A stretch of DNA of 64,000 bases from Phragmites australis (Eukaryota; Streptophyta; Magnoliopsida; Poales; Poaceae): NCBI RefSeq assembly GCF_958298935.1, contig NC_084938.1:7447501-7511500 (forward strand). Direction: 5' to 3'. Position numbers and translations under genes: made by a program. Below are positions 35,911 through 47,250 of the stretch, piece after piece (position 1 is the first letter of the stretch; the number at the start of each line of letters is the position of its first letter). A model generated the notes under the pieces. That model was not told the origin of the DNA and did not search any database. It saw only the letters and a program-made list of their open reading frames with translations.

Positions 35911-35919
35911 TTGATACCA
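35911..35919 (-). other. Primer binding site of the Copia element
   Basis: TTGATACCA on the plus strand is TGGTATCAA on the minus strand, the initiator tRNA-Met primer site core. It directly abuts the LTR end TGAAAGAG (plus-strand view) at 35920. Confidence 0.75.
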
Positions 35920-36122
35920 TGAAAGAGATGGAGATGTCAGCTAAATTGTCTTGATCATCTCATGTGTTACTTATACAAGTACAAGCCTCATACGGGTAAC
36001 CGAATAGGCTACAAAATGGGCCAACGGGCTCGTGGGAATCGGCGGTTAGACTAGTCGTATGTATGACATGCAAAAGTACAAGTATATCTTTAGGTTAGGT
36101 CACCTATACTAGCAAATTGTCA
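35920..36122 (-). repeat. Copia 5' LTR (far end approximate)
   Basis: The near end is fixed by the primer site and by similarity to 31046-31155. The far end is placed at the CA of 'aattgtca' near 36122, because Ale-like LTRs are often about 200 bp. That boundary is a guess, since the other LTR does not reach it. Confidence 0.5.
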
Positions 36123-37710
36123 CGCGCAGCCTATAAATATAAAGACGACAATCATAATTTTTTTGTGAGAATAAAGATGACAACCATATGAAAAGAAAAG
36201 CTGAACCACACCCAAAGCACAACACATGTGCAATTTGGGCCATTTTTGGAAAACAGGGTGGTCCATAAGCCCAACCAAATAAATAACCCAACCCAACACA
36301 TCAATAGTAGGTTTATGTTCCTGGCACACGAATGAATATGTTTCTCCTCTGCATTTTGCCTTGGGAATTGCTACACATGTGACTGCTTCGTACAACTTCG
36401 TCACGACTGGGAGCCGATCTCTCGTGGCGACGTGCGGTGGTGCAGCGCGTGAACAGCCAACCCTTGATGTCTCTGTACATGTAACGAAGTTGTAACAACC
36501 AGTCGTATGTATAGCAAGGATTCTTTAGCCTTTTAGGCTTGTACTTTCTTCCATTTGACTGACCAAGTGTACAATGGGCCATCCTTGCTAGACATACAGA
36601 CCCAAGGCCCAACCCAACATGCCAATGATGTGCTTATGGGTCACTCAGCACCACGGAAAATGCAACCGACTTTGTATGCCTCATCTGAATTTTAAGCAAT
36701 TTATTTTTTTCATTCATGAAATATCTAGGTACATATGCTGGTTTAGGACTTTTGTGCATGTAAAATTTCAATAAACCATCCGTCAACAAATGTTAAGAAT
36801 ATAAATCATTATATTTTTTGCACTTTCAACCGTCACCATTGTTTGTGTAAACCACCAAGAGAAGGACATGCAATAACATGATATACTCTTTTAGAACCAC
36901 GATCTGATGATCAATCGGAGTACTACAAAAAGAAAACTTAAAAGGGGCGCATTCATGCACTATGTTGTTTATGTTGTTGTGAACTGATATTTTACTATAA
37001 TCTAGGTTGACAAAATATGCTACACATATTTCTCGTATAACTGATATACCATATATGTAAGTAGGTTCCACCTCTAAACAGGTGGATTTACTATAGGGCA
37101 AGGGGGCTCAAGCCCCCACCTCCACGTCACACTTGGGAGTTTCCTATCATTTTATGAAAGAGAAGGAGAATAAGAAGATGACAAGTGAAGGAGGAAAAAA
37201 GAGTAGCCCCTATTTGATTCTTCTGCCTCCGCTGTCTCTAGAGAAGGTGATGCCTCTCTTTCATAGTATGTTCTAAGTAATCATGAAGTACAACACCAAC
37301 ATCAATTATGTACGTAACAAGAGGTTCTAAGCTATCTAGTAGTAGCATTCGGCTGTGCACTCCATCAATAGAACCATTAATCAGGGCCCTCCAATCTTTG
37401 GTTTAATTGCAACTGAGATGGGGCATTTGTCCTCATGCTCTTGGGACCTTTTTCGATGGCTCGCTTTATGCACTCACTCCCTCCTTCCTAGCTGTCCTAA
37501 ATTGAAAGCAGGAGATCATCATCAAGTTTCTGATGCCCTATTGTATTGCTTCTCTGATACTTCCTCCATTTTACAAGGCGTATATAGATTTTTTTTTTCT
37601 TCTACTACTATGTATAGGATACAAGGCACGCGTACACAATTACACCTTTTTCCCTTTTATGGTTATGTATTTTCACACCCTTTCTCTCTACAACATTCAT
37701 AAATAAATAA
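36123..37710. other. Unassigned DNA with a degenerate duplication
   Basis: There is no supported gene. 36040-36330 and 36490-36660 share diverged blocks in the same order ('agtcgtatgtat', 'tgggccat', 'aagcccaacc', 'cccaacccaacac/atgcc'), suggesting an old tandem duplication. The ORF 37355-37702 (115 aa) has a plausible length, but its Ser/Cys-rich composition has no motif I recognise and it runs into the MITE flank. Confidence 0.35.
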
Positions 37711-37712
37711 TA

Positions 37713-37971
37713 CTCCCTCCGTCCCAAAATATAGGATGTATTAGGATTTATAAAAGTCAAAATTCATAAATTTTGACCAACAATTAGTTAAATTATAGAC
37801 ATATTTTAATATATAAAAGTTGTATCAGTAGATCCATATTTCATAAATCTTTTAATACGATATTGATTTTATAGTAATTGATAATATATTGTAAAATAAA
37901 TTAATAGTCAAAGTATATTTTTAAAGACTTTTTAAAATCCTAAAACGCCCTATATTTTGGGACAGATGAAT
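37713..37971. mobile_element. Stowaway MITE (Tc1/mariner), 259 bp
   Basis: The ends are CTCCCTCCGTCCCAAAATAT and, at the right, ATATTTTGGGACAGATGAAT (inverted). TA lies on both sides (37711-37712 and 37972-37973). This is the classic grass Stowaway terminus. It has no coding capacity. Confidence 0.93.
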
Positions 37972-37999
37972 TATAAACTAATTATTCTCTCTGTCAAGG

Positions 38000-38470
38000 A
38001 TTGGTCCCTCACAATGATTTCGGTGTATGTTGGACAACGGGTGTGTGAACGACGTTTCAGGAATTGATGTGTGCGCGTACGATGGACTCAGGGACACAGG
38101 AAGCTATATAGGTTCAGGCCTCTCAGAGGATAATAGCCATACGTCATGTGTGTAGTGTTATGCAGGATCTTAATTGGTTACAAAGGTAGTCCTAGCTAAC
38201 TACTATATTTGATCCGCTTTTCTCTACAAACGGGATCCTCATGCCTTTATATAGTATGGAGGAGAACTTACATGTGGGTCCAAACAGAAGACCTTGCTCA
38301 TCTTAATATCTAACCCAAGCTATCATTACAGAGGACTAGGTGTGTCCATTTGCTCGGAGGGCTCAGGATATCTCATCGTGGTGCGCTGCTATGTTGGTTT
38401 GCAAAGTCCCACTCCGCAGCATTTAATGCTACGGGATGGGGCAATGCCCCTTTGTGCCATCTCTAATCAC
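38000..38470 (-). mobile_element. Gypsy LTR fragment, minus strand
   Basis: The text 'aggttcaggcctctcagagg' and 'atagccatacgtcatgtgtg' near 38108-38155 is typical of the R/U5 part of a common grass gypsy LTR, usually seen in the opposite orientation to transcription. No primer site or clear ends are present. The ORFs at 38294-38717 are shadows of this LTR. Confidence 0.55.
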
Positions 38471-38637
38471 TTTCTTGATCGACCTGTTGACAACGTCATG
38501 TCTGTCGTACGGCACCGCGTCGACCTACAAAAGTAACCTATCGATTCCTTCATGGTTACCTCACTCTTTCGACAACCTCCCTCCCTCCCTCGTCGGCTTT
38601 ATCTCTATCTTCCTCCTTCCTCTGCTCTTTATATGTA

Positions 38638-41600
38638 GAATAACCGCTCGTCGTCATCGTATGCAGAACTCACAGGAAGTGATGGCATCACAACCGCCAA
38701 TCCAGGCCAGGTGTTAGAAGGAGATGTAGTGCCGCCGTTAAACATTGAAGAAGGTAGCCCGAGACACTACCTCAACCTGGACCAAACAGACGCATGTGGA
38801 GGCGATGAGGTAATTCATAAGTAGATGAATGCATCTGTTGTACATATTATTGCATAGGTTCCCAATAGTTTTTTTCGCTTATGCGTAGATGCTTGACGCT
38901 CTGGAGGGTCACGACAATGAGAAAATCTAGGAGTGGCATCGTGTCCGAGGTCCCTCGAAGATGCCTACGGGACGATTTGTAATCATGGATGTCTCACTAG
39001 CAGGGGAGCCAACTGCATCATAGAGAGTTCTGGGGCCATACAAGTCAGTATGTGGGATTACTGTTAAGGATCACATGCCCATCAACTACAGATTGTGGAC
39101 TGGTGAACGAGGTGATCCACACGTGGTTCCTGATTCGATCAAGAACGACATCTTGTGGCCTAAGATATTAGAGAAGTTTGACTTCCTTGAAGAGACAGAT
39201 ATGGAAGTAGTTAAGCGTAAGACGCTAATGATCATGGGCCTTTCATTTAAGAACTGGAAGGGGATACTGAACAGAACGTATGTGCAGAAAGGTACAACAC
39301 CAGATTTCCACAAATGCCTGCAACTAGAAGATCATTGGCAAGCCTTTGCGGAGTACAAGTTGTCGGAAGAAGCACAGATGTTGAGTGAGGTGAACAAAAC
39401 AAACTCGAAGAAGAACCTTTACCCCCACAAAGTCGGCAGCCGTGGGTACGTGTGGAAAGAAAGGCAGTGGCAACAACAGCTAGATGAATTGTGAGAGAGA
39501 GGTGTCACGCCTGAGACGGAGGGCTGGAGCGAACGATCGACACACTTCCTTCTTGGGAGGGGTGCTTCTTACTCGTCTGATGGAAGCTTATCCTTTACGA
39601 CCTCCAAAGACCTGAAAACGACGCAAGATCTTGCAAAAAAACTTGCGGAAGCCCACGAGCAGTCTTCACAAGTCTCTTTCAAGCCAGACAGGAATAGGGA
39701 CGAGCTCACCTTGGCCCTGGGAAACAAGGAGCGCGATGGTCGCACATAAGGCGTTGGGGTGATGGGTTGGAAATTTGGATTCCCAGGTGACGTCAACAGT
39801 TACAAGAGTCGAAAGAGATCCCAAGCAGCGCGAGATGCAGAACGAGTGGCAGAATAAGCTAGGATGATGGAAATGCTTGAACAAGCGCTAAAAAAGGAGA
39901 GGGAACACACAGAAGAAAAAATAGCACAGGTAGTGTCCTAAGCCCTCATGCGTCAACGGGGTGCCATTGTGAGCGAACAGGAATGGCCGAAAGCATCTCC
40001 TGATGGTGTGCGCTCTAGCCCCGGCGGTCGTCGGAGTAGCTGTGCGTCTACGAGAGCTCTGGGAGCTGAATCCATCACTTATCTTATGGATCTCATCATA
40101 GCATGGACACCGTGTGAACTACACATTAGTGCTAGGAATATTACCATCAAGGTGGCTTTCAGCGTGGCTTATCCCCGTGGCTCCCATGAACAATTGCACG
40201 AACGTCCAATACCAGAGGGCCACGCTATCGTCAAAGTAGACGAGGCAGTTGACCAATACCACCATATTGAGGTGGACTACCTCGTAGAGGAGGAGGCGAA
40301 CACTATAGGAGAGAATGAGCACACATTCATCGCGTGCGAGAATGCCTACATAGTGTTTTCACCAGAGACAGCTCCTGAGAACCTCTACTCTTCAGTACAC
40401 CTTAGGCTGTCATTGCCTCTTAGATCTCCCTCTCCTCACCCATCTCCTAGAAGAAGTCCACCTCCTCAGCCATCGCCTCAAAGAAGTCCATCGCTCAAGA
40501 AGCCAGAACCATCAAGAACCCAGCCATCAGCTCAGAAAACACGATCAGTTCCGCAGCATCCAAGTAGATGACATCATCTCAAACGTCAGTGGCATCTAAG
40601 AAGTTAAATAGACGGGGGTGGCTTCAGGAAAGCCGTCGGCTAACTATGAATGCATCAGTAAGAAGAAGGCCAAGAGCAAGTCAGGCCAAATCATTAAGGA
40701 TGCTGCAAGCATTGCGGACTTCCTAGCTTAATCAAAAATAACAACAGAGGAACTAGCACAACTTACTGTGGGAGTGAATATCCAAAAGATGTATGTTACA
40801 TGGCCGTTTGAGTTAACCAAACCTTTGGCCAAACCAGGTATGGAAAGAAGCCTTACAACTCAAATACGCCGATTACATCAATGGTACTTGGAGCATTCCA
40901 GATAGGGTTTTCAGGCGTTCCCCGTAAGATATACAGATGATTATTTCATCAATAGGGATGGCTCCTTCTGGGTGTATTTCAAGCACTTGTATGAATTGTA
41001 TAAGGCAGATGCCCTCGACGTGGCTATAGTCAGAGTGTGGACTTTACAAGTGACTTATGCATATAATTGACGTTATATGATCTTGTACCTTGAAATTGCA
41101 TATCTATCTTCTCTCTTTCATAGAATGGAGATCCAAGCACGCGGACAAGACTTAGATAAGAAAGTAGGATTCATCGATCCTGGGCTTGTGAACCAGAAAC
41201 TTATAAGCGAGAATCCAGACTTCACTAAGGACTACTTATTGAAGTGTCTGCTTCACCATCAATACAAGAAATTCATACTCTTACCCTACAATTATGAGTA
41301 CGTGTTTGCGTGCCAGGGCATTCTCATTTTATGGGTAACTTGATTCTAGTACTAATTTGCTATGGTGACATATTCTGCAGTTTTCATTGGATCCTCCTTA
41401 TCATCCACCCAGACTTGAGCAAGATCACTGTCTTGGACTAACAAAAGAGAGATCAGACAACTTACCAACACCTCATCGACATGCTAAACAGGTTAACTCA
41501 ATCATTTAATCTTCTCAACGATTGCATCTAAGTTTAATTGGTATTCATATTCACGTACAGCGCATACACAAGATACCGAAAAAAGAGTATCATCTACTTT

Positions 41601-42143
41601 CCATTCAGGAAGTAATATGATGTAAAAACTGACTTTCCGGTATGCAGGGAATATTCAAGTCTTGCATTTCCTACTGAATAAAAAGGTTCAATTCATTCCA
41701 CTGACGAATCATTCCCTCTTAAAGTGTATGAGTAGCCAGCCGACAACAATCTCTACGTGTTTTATGTTGTTACTAACATGCCCGCATTCAGCCCGGACGG
41801 AGACGCTGTTAGGTTCAATGATATTGAGGTATGAAATTAATAACATATCGATACCTTCTTTTCAATTTCTATACGTGTTCAAGGATTAATTCTTTCGATT
41901 CTTCAAATGCAGTGCTCGAAACTACGTACAAATGCGTTACAACCTACAGAAATACATGCCCTTCAAGAACAGATCGCCGGATTCTTAGAACATATTATCA
42001 ACCCAAACAGCGAGTTTCATGAACCGATCGTGGTGTCCACGCGTCATAGATCTTTAGATGACACCATTCCTTCTAGTAGAGAGTATGCGATAAGGAGAAA
42101 AGCTACCAAGGGGCTTGACAACGTATTATATTTTGCCAAATGA
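38638..42143 (+). pseudogene. CACTA-borne Transposase_24 / DUF8039 / Ulp1-like protease gene
   Basis: Exon 1 (about 38638-38809) ends GGDE at a GT donor, and the intron 38810-38888 ends in TAG. The next exon keeps one frame from 38889 to 40568 with six stops (38928, 39021, 39492, 39747, 39855, 39939) and no frameshift. Blocks: RGPSKMPTGRFVIMDVSLAG, VVPDSIKNDILWPKILEKF (Transposase_24), DELTLALGNKERDG, a coiled coil, a DUF8039-like domain, and a proline/serine-arginine repeat (40390-40560). After a frameshift, a C48 (Ulp1-like) peptidase-type part follows: FWVYFKHLYELYKADALDVA (about 40970), GFIDPGLVNQKLISEN, LPYNYEY, FHWILLIIHPDLSKITVLD (about 41383-41440, with the HW of the family), LYVFYVVTNMPAFSPD, and IHALQEQIAGFLEHIINP (41955-42010). 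GT-AG intron borders are visible near 41050-41123, 41304-41381 and 41828-41910. These genes ride in many plant CACTA elements, and their protease activity is unproven. Confidence 0.85.
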
Positions 42144-42199
42144 CATGATATTAATGTATATCATTAATTACTATTTATTAATGAATAATACGAATTACT

Positions 42200-42394
42200 A
42201 TGTATGGTGCAAAGTTGGTATCGGCGGGATGGCCTTCCAACGATGATGCGAAGGAGGAGCAAGAAGCAGCGGCCAGGAAGCGTGCCCAGGACAAGGATGA
42301 GAGGCTGACCTGTCAGTTGTGCACTGCGGAGGAGCAAGAAGCTGCATCTCGCAAGCGTGCCCAGGAGGAGGAGGACGAGAGGGTGGCCCGTTAG
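42200..42394 (+). pseudogene. Glu/Ala/Arg-rich repeat ORF, 3' part of the CACTA gene region
   Basis: The 64-aa frame holds two copies of EEQEAA(A/S)RKRAQ with D/E-rich spacers, predicted helical. Past the stop at 42392 the frame continues as ATKKAEGSNRRGVQ and DFDVFDTPASLELRRR to about 42500. A run of about ten C (42537-42546) follows. It lies between the protease-like part and the right end, so it is probably a 3' exon or second small gene of the same element. No family recognised. Confidence 0.35.
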
Positions 42395-42889
42395 TGTGCT
42401 ACGAAGAAGGCTGAAGGCTCAAACCGTAGAGGCGTTCAGGCGTCAGACTTCGATGTCTTTGACACGCCGGCGAGCCTAGAGCTTAGGCGACGTTGCAGTC
42501 GATCAGGCGTGGCTGGGTCCATCGCTCCACCACCATCCCCCCCCCCCCTGTGTCCTCAAATGTACAGACGCCAATAGTCGACTGTGCGGAGACGTGGTCC
42601 TCATCGCGGGAGAGGAAGTAGAGGTACAGGTAGAGGGATACCAGACTGGCTGAACTCCACCGATTTTTCAGGGGGTGACCTGTGAGAACTATTATGTACA
42701 TATGTGTGTTTGTCGATGCCTATGACTTGAAATACGTGTTCATTACTATGTATTAATGAGGTGCATTTATTATTGATTTACATTAAATATATGTATCATT
42801 GTATGCATGTATTGAGAGAGAGACGAAGAGATCGAGGAGTGAGAGGGAGTACAGAGAGGACATAGAGAGGGAGGAGAGGCAAAACACTA

Positions 42890-43141
42890 CCGGCTGAATC
42901 CTTCAGCCGATAGTGATTTCAGGTTTATCACGGTCAGCTGAAGGATTTAGCCGGCAGTGATGCCTTGGATATCACTGCCGGCTAAATCCTTGAGCCGGCA
43001 GTAATAAGACCCTTCACTATCAGTCCATCGAGACGGTAGTGATAGTCCACGACTGTCACTGCCCGTTGTGCACTGCCGGCTCTAAAACTGGCAGTGAAGG
43101 TGGTTTTAGAGCTGGCAGTGAAGGGGGTTTCTGCAGTAGTG
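42890..43141. repeat. CACTA right subterminal repeats and terminus
   Basis: At least ten copies in both orientations of GCCGGCAGTGAT-like motifs (for example 42948, 42975, 42993, 43073, 43110) lead to the terminal GTTTCTGCAGTAGTG at 43141. The bases after it (ctg) are the presumed target duplication. Confidence 0.85.
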
Positions 43142-43330
43142 CTGCCCGCCGTTTCTAAATCAGCTCCTCTCGTTTGGATTTTTTATTTATATATTCTTAT
43201 TTTTTAATATTTGTAAAAATACATGTCTATTTCAAAAAATTGCAAATCTAATCTACCGTCGCCTATTGAAAGGACGACCATCGCCCTCATCAGAAGACGA
43301 CACCTTGAAAGGGCATGTGTGCTCAAATAA

Positions 43331-44205
43331 GAGCAACTCCAACCGTCTCCCTACTCCCCTTCCTATCCAAAATTTTAGTAAAAATGGTCAAAAAAATCTC
43401 TCCAACCGGTTTTTTATCCAACTCCCTATTTTTGGAGGCTTCCAATTTATGCTCTCTTGCTCTCTACATCTATCAAATAGGAGAGGTTCTCTACCCACCT
43501 ATTGTTGCTCTTGCGTAGGTGAAGAGATGAGAGGGAGAGAGCGAGCAGGTGAGGATTGATAGGTGAACACGCGTTGTAAGAATAGTTACCACATAAGTAC
43601 ACATGTTGTAAGAGCAGTTATCTCACAAGCACACGCGTTATAAGAATTTGTAAGAGAAGTTACCACACAAGCATACACATTATAATAGCAGTTACTACAT
43701 AAGCACATGTATTGTAAGAACAGTTACCACACAAGCACACACTTTGTAAGAATTTGTAAAAGCAGTTATCACCCAAGCACATACGTTGTAAGAGCAGTTA
43801 CTACATAAACACACACGTTGTAAGAGCAGTTACTACATAAACACACACGTTGTAAGAGCAGTTACTACATAAACACACACGTTGTAAGAGCAGTTACTAC
43901 ACAACCACATGCGTTGTAAGAGCAATTACCATACAAGCACATGCGCTATAAAAATAGTTACCACATAAGCACAAACGTTGTAAGAGCAGTTGAAAATATA
44001 GTTATAAAAAATAACACCATTTAAATATGAAACGATTATTTGTTAGTTATAAGATATTAATAGAATAGAGGTGGGTAGATTATAGGGAGGTAAATTTAGG
44101 GAACCGATTGGAATGCGCTGAAAAAGTAAGGAAGGAAATCTGGATAGGGAATTCTCTATTCAGGGGAATAGGAAAATAGAAATAGGGAATGGGTTGGAGT
44201 TGCTC
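43331..44205. mobile_element. Inverted-repeat (MITE-like) element with GAGCAACTCCAACC ends
   Basis: The left end is GAGCAACTCCAACC at 43331. The right end is the perfect reverse complement GGTTGGAGTTGCTC ending at 44205, and weaker pairing continues inward ('ctccctactccccttcctat' against 'attccctatttctattttcctat'). No clear target duplication was found, so the superfamily is not fixed. It lies wholly inside the Mutator-like element and contains a minisatellite. Confidence 0.7.
43560..43995. repeat. Minisatellite, 32-bp unit, about 13 copies
   Basis: The unit is CGTTGTAAGAGCAGTTACTACATAAACACACA-like. CGTTG recurs at 43816, 43848 and 43880, exactly 32 bp apart, where the copies are nearly identical. 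Copies toward both edges are more diverged ('cgttataagaatttgtaagagaag' variants), so the centre expanded most recently. Confidence 0.93.
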
Positions 44206-44499
44206 ACATGCATGGTGCCCATTATATGCAGCACTTTATAAGGGCCCATATCCTCCTTCTAACGAGAAACAAAAATGTCATCTGTTGTGAGTGACATCTT
44301 AACGTGGTAACCACGTCGACCTGCATATTTAATTCACAATCGTTACGTTATAGGTCTCACAGGGTATTGTCGGTTGAATGGGTAACATCTTGCTGTCATC
44401 CTTCCAACAGGCGACGGTAAGTTAGATCTGTAATAGATATGTATTTTTGTAAATATTGAAAAATAAAAATATAAAAATAAAAAATTCTCTCGTTCGTTC

Positions 44500-47250
44500 C
44501 AACCGCAAAAATCCGGAGCCCATAAATGCATGGGTGCGTGCATCCATTTCTTTCAGGCCCATTCCCCTTTACAGATGCAAATGCGTATGCGCAGCTGACT
44601 CCCGGCCTCCAGGCATAATTTGGTGGGCCCCACAGGCTGTCCAGGCCCTCCCTGTGTGAGAAAATATCGGCACCAAAGTTTCACACGGTGGCACACGCTG
44701 ATGATGACTGATTAGGAATCTTAAGATGGTGGTTGTGAAAAGGATTTAGGCATCTTGGAACTCGCAACTGCTTCTTGGAACTTAAAGAAAGGACAACTGC
44801 CTCTTATCAGCATAAACTCACAATAGCATCTCCAAAACCGGAGAAGTTTGCCGTTTGGAAGAACTCGTGCTTTTTTTTCCCTACAGAAACGGTGTCAAAC
44901 AAGGCCTAAAACAGTCTATTACAAACTGTTGTTACCATTTCAGAATCGAATATCACCATGCGAGTTTGATGTGGATTCCCCAGCCGACGTTTCAAACTTT
45001 TTTTGCTTCGGAAACCTTCAAAACATCTTAGCAGCGGTTGGCTCAAAACTTTAGCTATAAGTATCTTTGTTTTCTACGATTTGTGACATCATAATCAGTT
45101 TATATCTGTGGTTTCTCATCGTTGTCATCTATAGTACTACGTTGTGAGAACTCATTTAGTTGAAAAGACAGTACTGTGGTTAGCTTTGAGGGTGACCTGC
45201 CAATTTGCCAAACATAAGAACTCCAAAAGAAGAGAAACTTTTGCAGGCCACAAAAAGCTATCAATTTTACAATAAAGACGATACCATGGTATGCTAGGTA
45301 CTAACAGTACTAGCAATTAAAAGGAACCAGATGTGAACATGCATGGTGAAAAACTAAAAGGATTAATATAAATATTCGCATCCTAGTTATTGCCTCTACA
45401 TGACTTCTGTGTGGAGGAAGAACATGTCAATCAAATTATAACCCCCTGGAACTCTCTTTATTACTTGCTATTTTCTTGAAGAAAGAACAATATAATTATG
45501 CAAAATATTTTGGCAGAAATAGCATAATGATGCAAAGGAAAATTTCTTGGCTCTATGTGCAAGAGAAGCGTGACACGCCAAAATCAAATCTGCTTTAGTT
45601 GCAACAAAACAAACAAAATCCAATTCAATCATTCCTTATTTCCCAACCACAAGTGGATAATTGTTTCCTTCACGAATTATACATTTCATATTTGCAAAGG
45701 AAAACAAACACAGAGAGTACATTGCAGGACCACAAGAGAAAAGGATGGTCTCAACTTCCTGAGGGCTTGTTAGCTTACACATTGATGCTCCCCATGGCTT
45801 CTTCATCACATATACAAAGCACTCCAATTTAATTTTGTCTCCAGCACTGTGCTGTTCTTCTTTTATGTGTGTGAACCCACCATTGTCCTTGATGATTGGA
45901 GAAAGGAAGGCATGTATAGCTGGAACAGTGAGCACATGAAAAGGGCCTATTCTTTCCTTGGCCCTCCTCATTTATCCCATTGGAAAGTTAGTCTAGCCTG
46001 CACTTACACAATGCGGGGCCCGGGCAATGCAAGGGCAGGTTCAATTGTTCACATGGACATATGAAATGAAGGCTTTAGATTATTTCAACTCCTAATTTAA
46101 TTGGTTTTGGAACATCATTCTTAGCCACTAACTAACTTTTTCTCCTCTTCTAGATAGAGAGGAGTTCCTTTTTTTTGGTGCAGTGTATAAATTTGCATCA
46201 GTACTTACCAAAAGAATGGCAAACAAAATGTTTGAAAAAAGAAAGGCTATTTGGCGCGGTTGTCCTCGAATTTATTTGGATATTTCATTTGGATCTTGGA
46301 AGCTCAGTTTTGTTAGATGGTGTCTCCTTGTTTTTACACTCACCAATGCTACATATGCCCATCGTCTGTTAGGTGACAGAAAAATGATGTGGAACATATA
46401 ACAAAGTACCATGGACTTACTTAGTTATGCTACTTAGATTTAAGCCTGCTTAATTTTGCTACCTGGGTCAACATCCCAACCATCATTTTTACTAACTGAT
46501 AGGTGGTTTAACGTGGGTACTATAAAAAAAATTGAGTACTAACGAAAACTGAAATTTCAGCTTAAATGAGATAGGACAGGTTTGAGGACCACTGATACAA
46601 CTGCGATATAGATGCACGTACAAATAAATTAATTGTAGTCTTTTAAGGGCTACAAATTTGGACTGTTCCAAAATTCGTCGCTCAATATGATTTACGTGTG
46701 GTGTGAACCCGATTTCTTCGTCAACCACTGATTTTTTCCAATATAATTAGGATATAATGACCTCACATCAGAAGGATTTCCTTCAGGAAGTCATGAATAA
46801 ATGAGATAGGGTTTTTTGTGATCATTGTGATCTAGTTGCGCACTTGCACTCATGCAGGGTAGTTAACTGGAAATACTTAGGGTGCAAGAAAGCGAAGGGG
46901 ATATTTGGGAGACAGAAGCAGTTGCAGACATCATTTTACCCTGCAAATCAAGACAACATTCCTTGTGAACACTTTAGTATATTTATCTGTGAGATGATAG
47001 TGCTTTGTGCTCCCCCCCCCCCCCCACTCACTACTTTAGGTCAGGCTTTCCACCCGCCACTTTTCAGTTGTGAAAACTTAATGTTCCTTTTACATACATA
47101 AAGAACTAACAGATAAGGCACTTCAGTCAGTGGAGCAAACTCAGCAAAAGCAGGCATGCCTACATGCCTAGAAACTGAATCTACTGATGTTTACCATGTT
47201 AAAAGATGGCTGAGTGCTACTATATTGTAGTGCTTAGTACTGCAGGTTAG
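44500..47250. other. Unassigned intergenic DNA
   Basis: The ORFs in this stretch (at most 111 aa, for example 45636-45971 minus and 46183-46401 plus) show no motif, signal peptide or splice pattern I can defend. A run of fourteen C lies at 47012-47025. Composition is AT-rich with no transposon ends recognised. It may be older single-copy spacer. Confidence 0.4.

Larger units (their letters stand above)
31046..36122 (-). mobile_element. Ty1/copia retrotransposon (Ale/Retrofit-like), rearranged
   Basis: On the minus strand the order is LTR (36122-35920), primer site (35919-35911), gag (about 35175-34350), pol (34340-31160), then an LTR piece (about 31155-31046). Both LTR ends share TGAAAGAGATGGAGATG on the plus strand. 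The gag-integrase-RT-RNaseH order defines Ty1/copia. Between primer site and gag, 35193-35910 is foreign: a CACTA left end plus a gypsy LTR fragment. RNase H is joined to an internal LTR position at the left, so both sides are damaged. Confidence 0.8.
38638..43141 (+). mobile_element. CACTA element carrying a Transposase_24/Ulp1-like gene
   Basis: The right end at 43141 reads, reverse complemented, CACTACTGCAGAAACCCCC followed by TTCACTGCCAG and more GCCGGCAGTGAT motifs (42890-43141). The gene inside lies on the plus strand. The left end is not visible: an LTR fragment lies upstream at 38000-38470, so it may be truncated. The terminus at 35193 shares 14 bp with this one but is not a proven partner. 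Confidence 0.75.
43176..44486. mobile_element. Mutator-like element (MULE) with about 100-bp inverted ends
   Basis: 43176-43278 and the reverse complement of 44394-44486 align along their length (shared ATTTTTTATTT, AATATTT.., AAAAATACAT.TCTATT, CCGTCGCCT.TTG.AAGGA.GAC), with one indel of about 11 bp. The nine-base flanks are CTCTCGTTT (43167-43175) and CTCTCGTTC (44487-44495), one mismatch, matching the nine-base duplication made by Mutator transposases. There is no transposase. Its interior is mostly filled by the element at 43331-44205. Confidence 0.75.

Noticed and set aside
43560..43995. CRISPR-like repeat array
   Set aside because: The repeats are directly adjacent 32-bp tandem units without unique spacers, inside a transposon of a eukaryotic genome.
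45636..45971. 111-aa minus-strand ORF as a host gene
   Set aside because: No recognisable domain, overlapping open frames on the other strand, and no promoter or splice signals that stand out.
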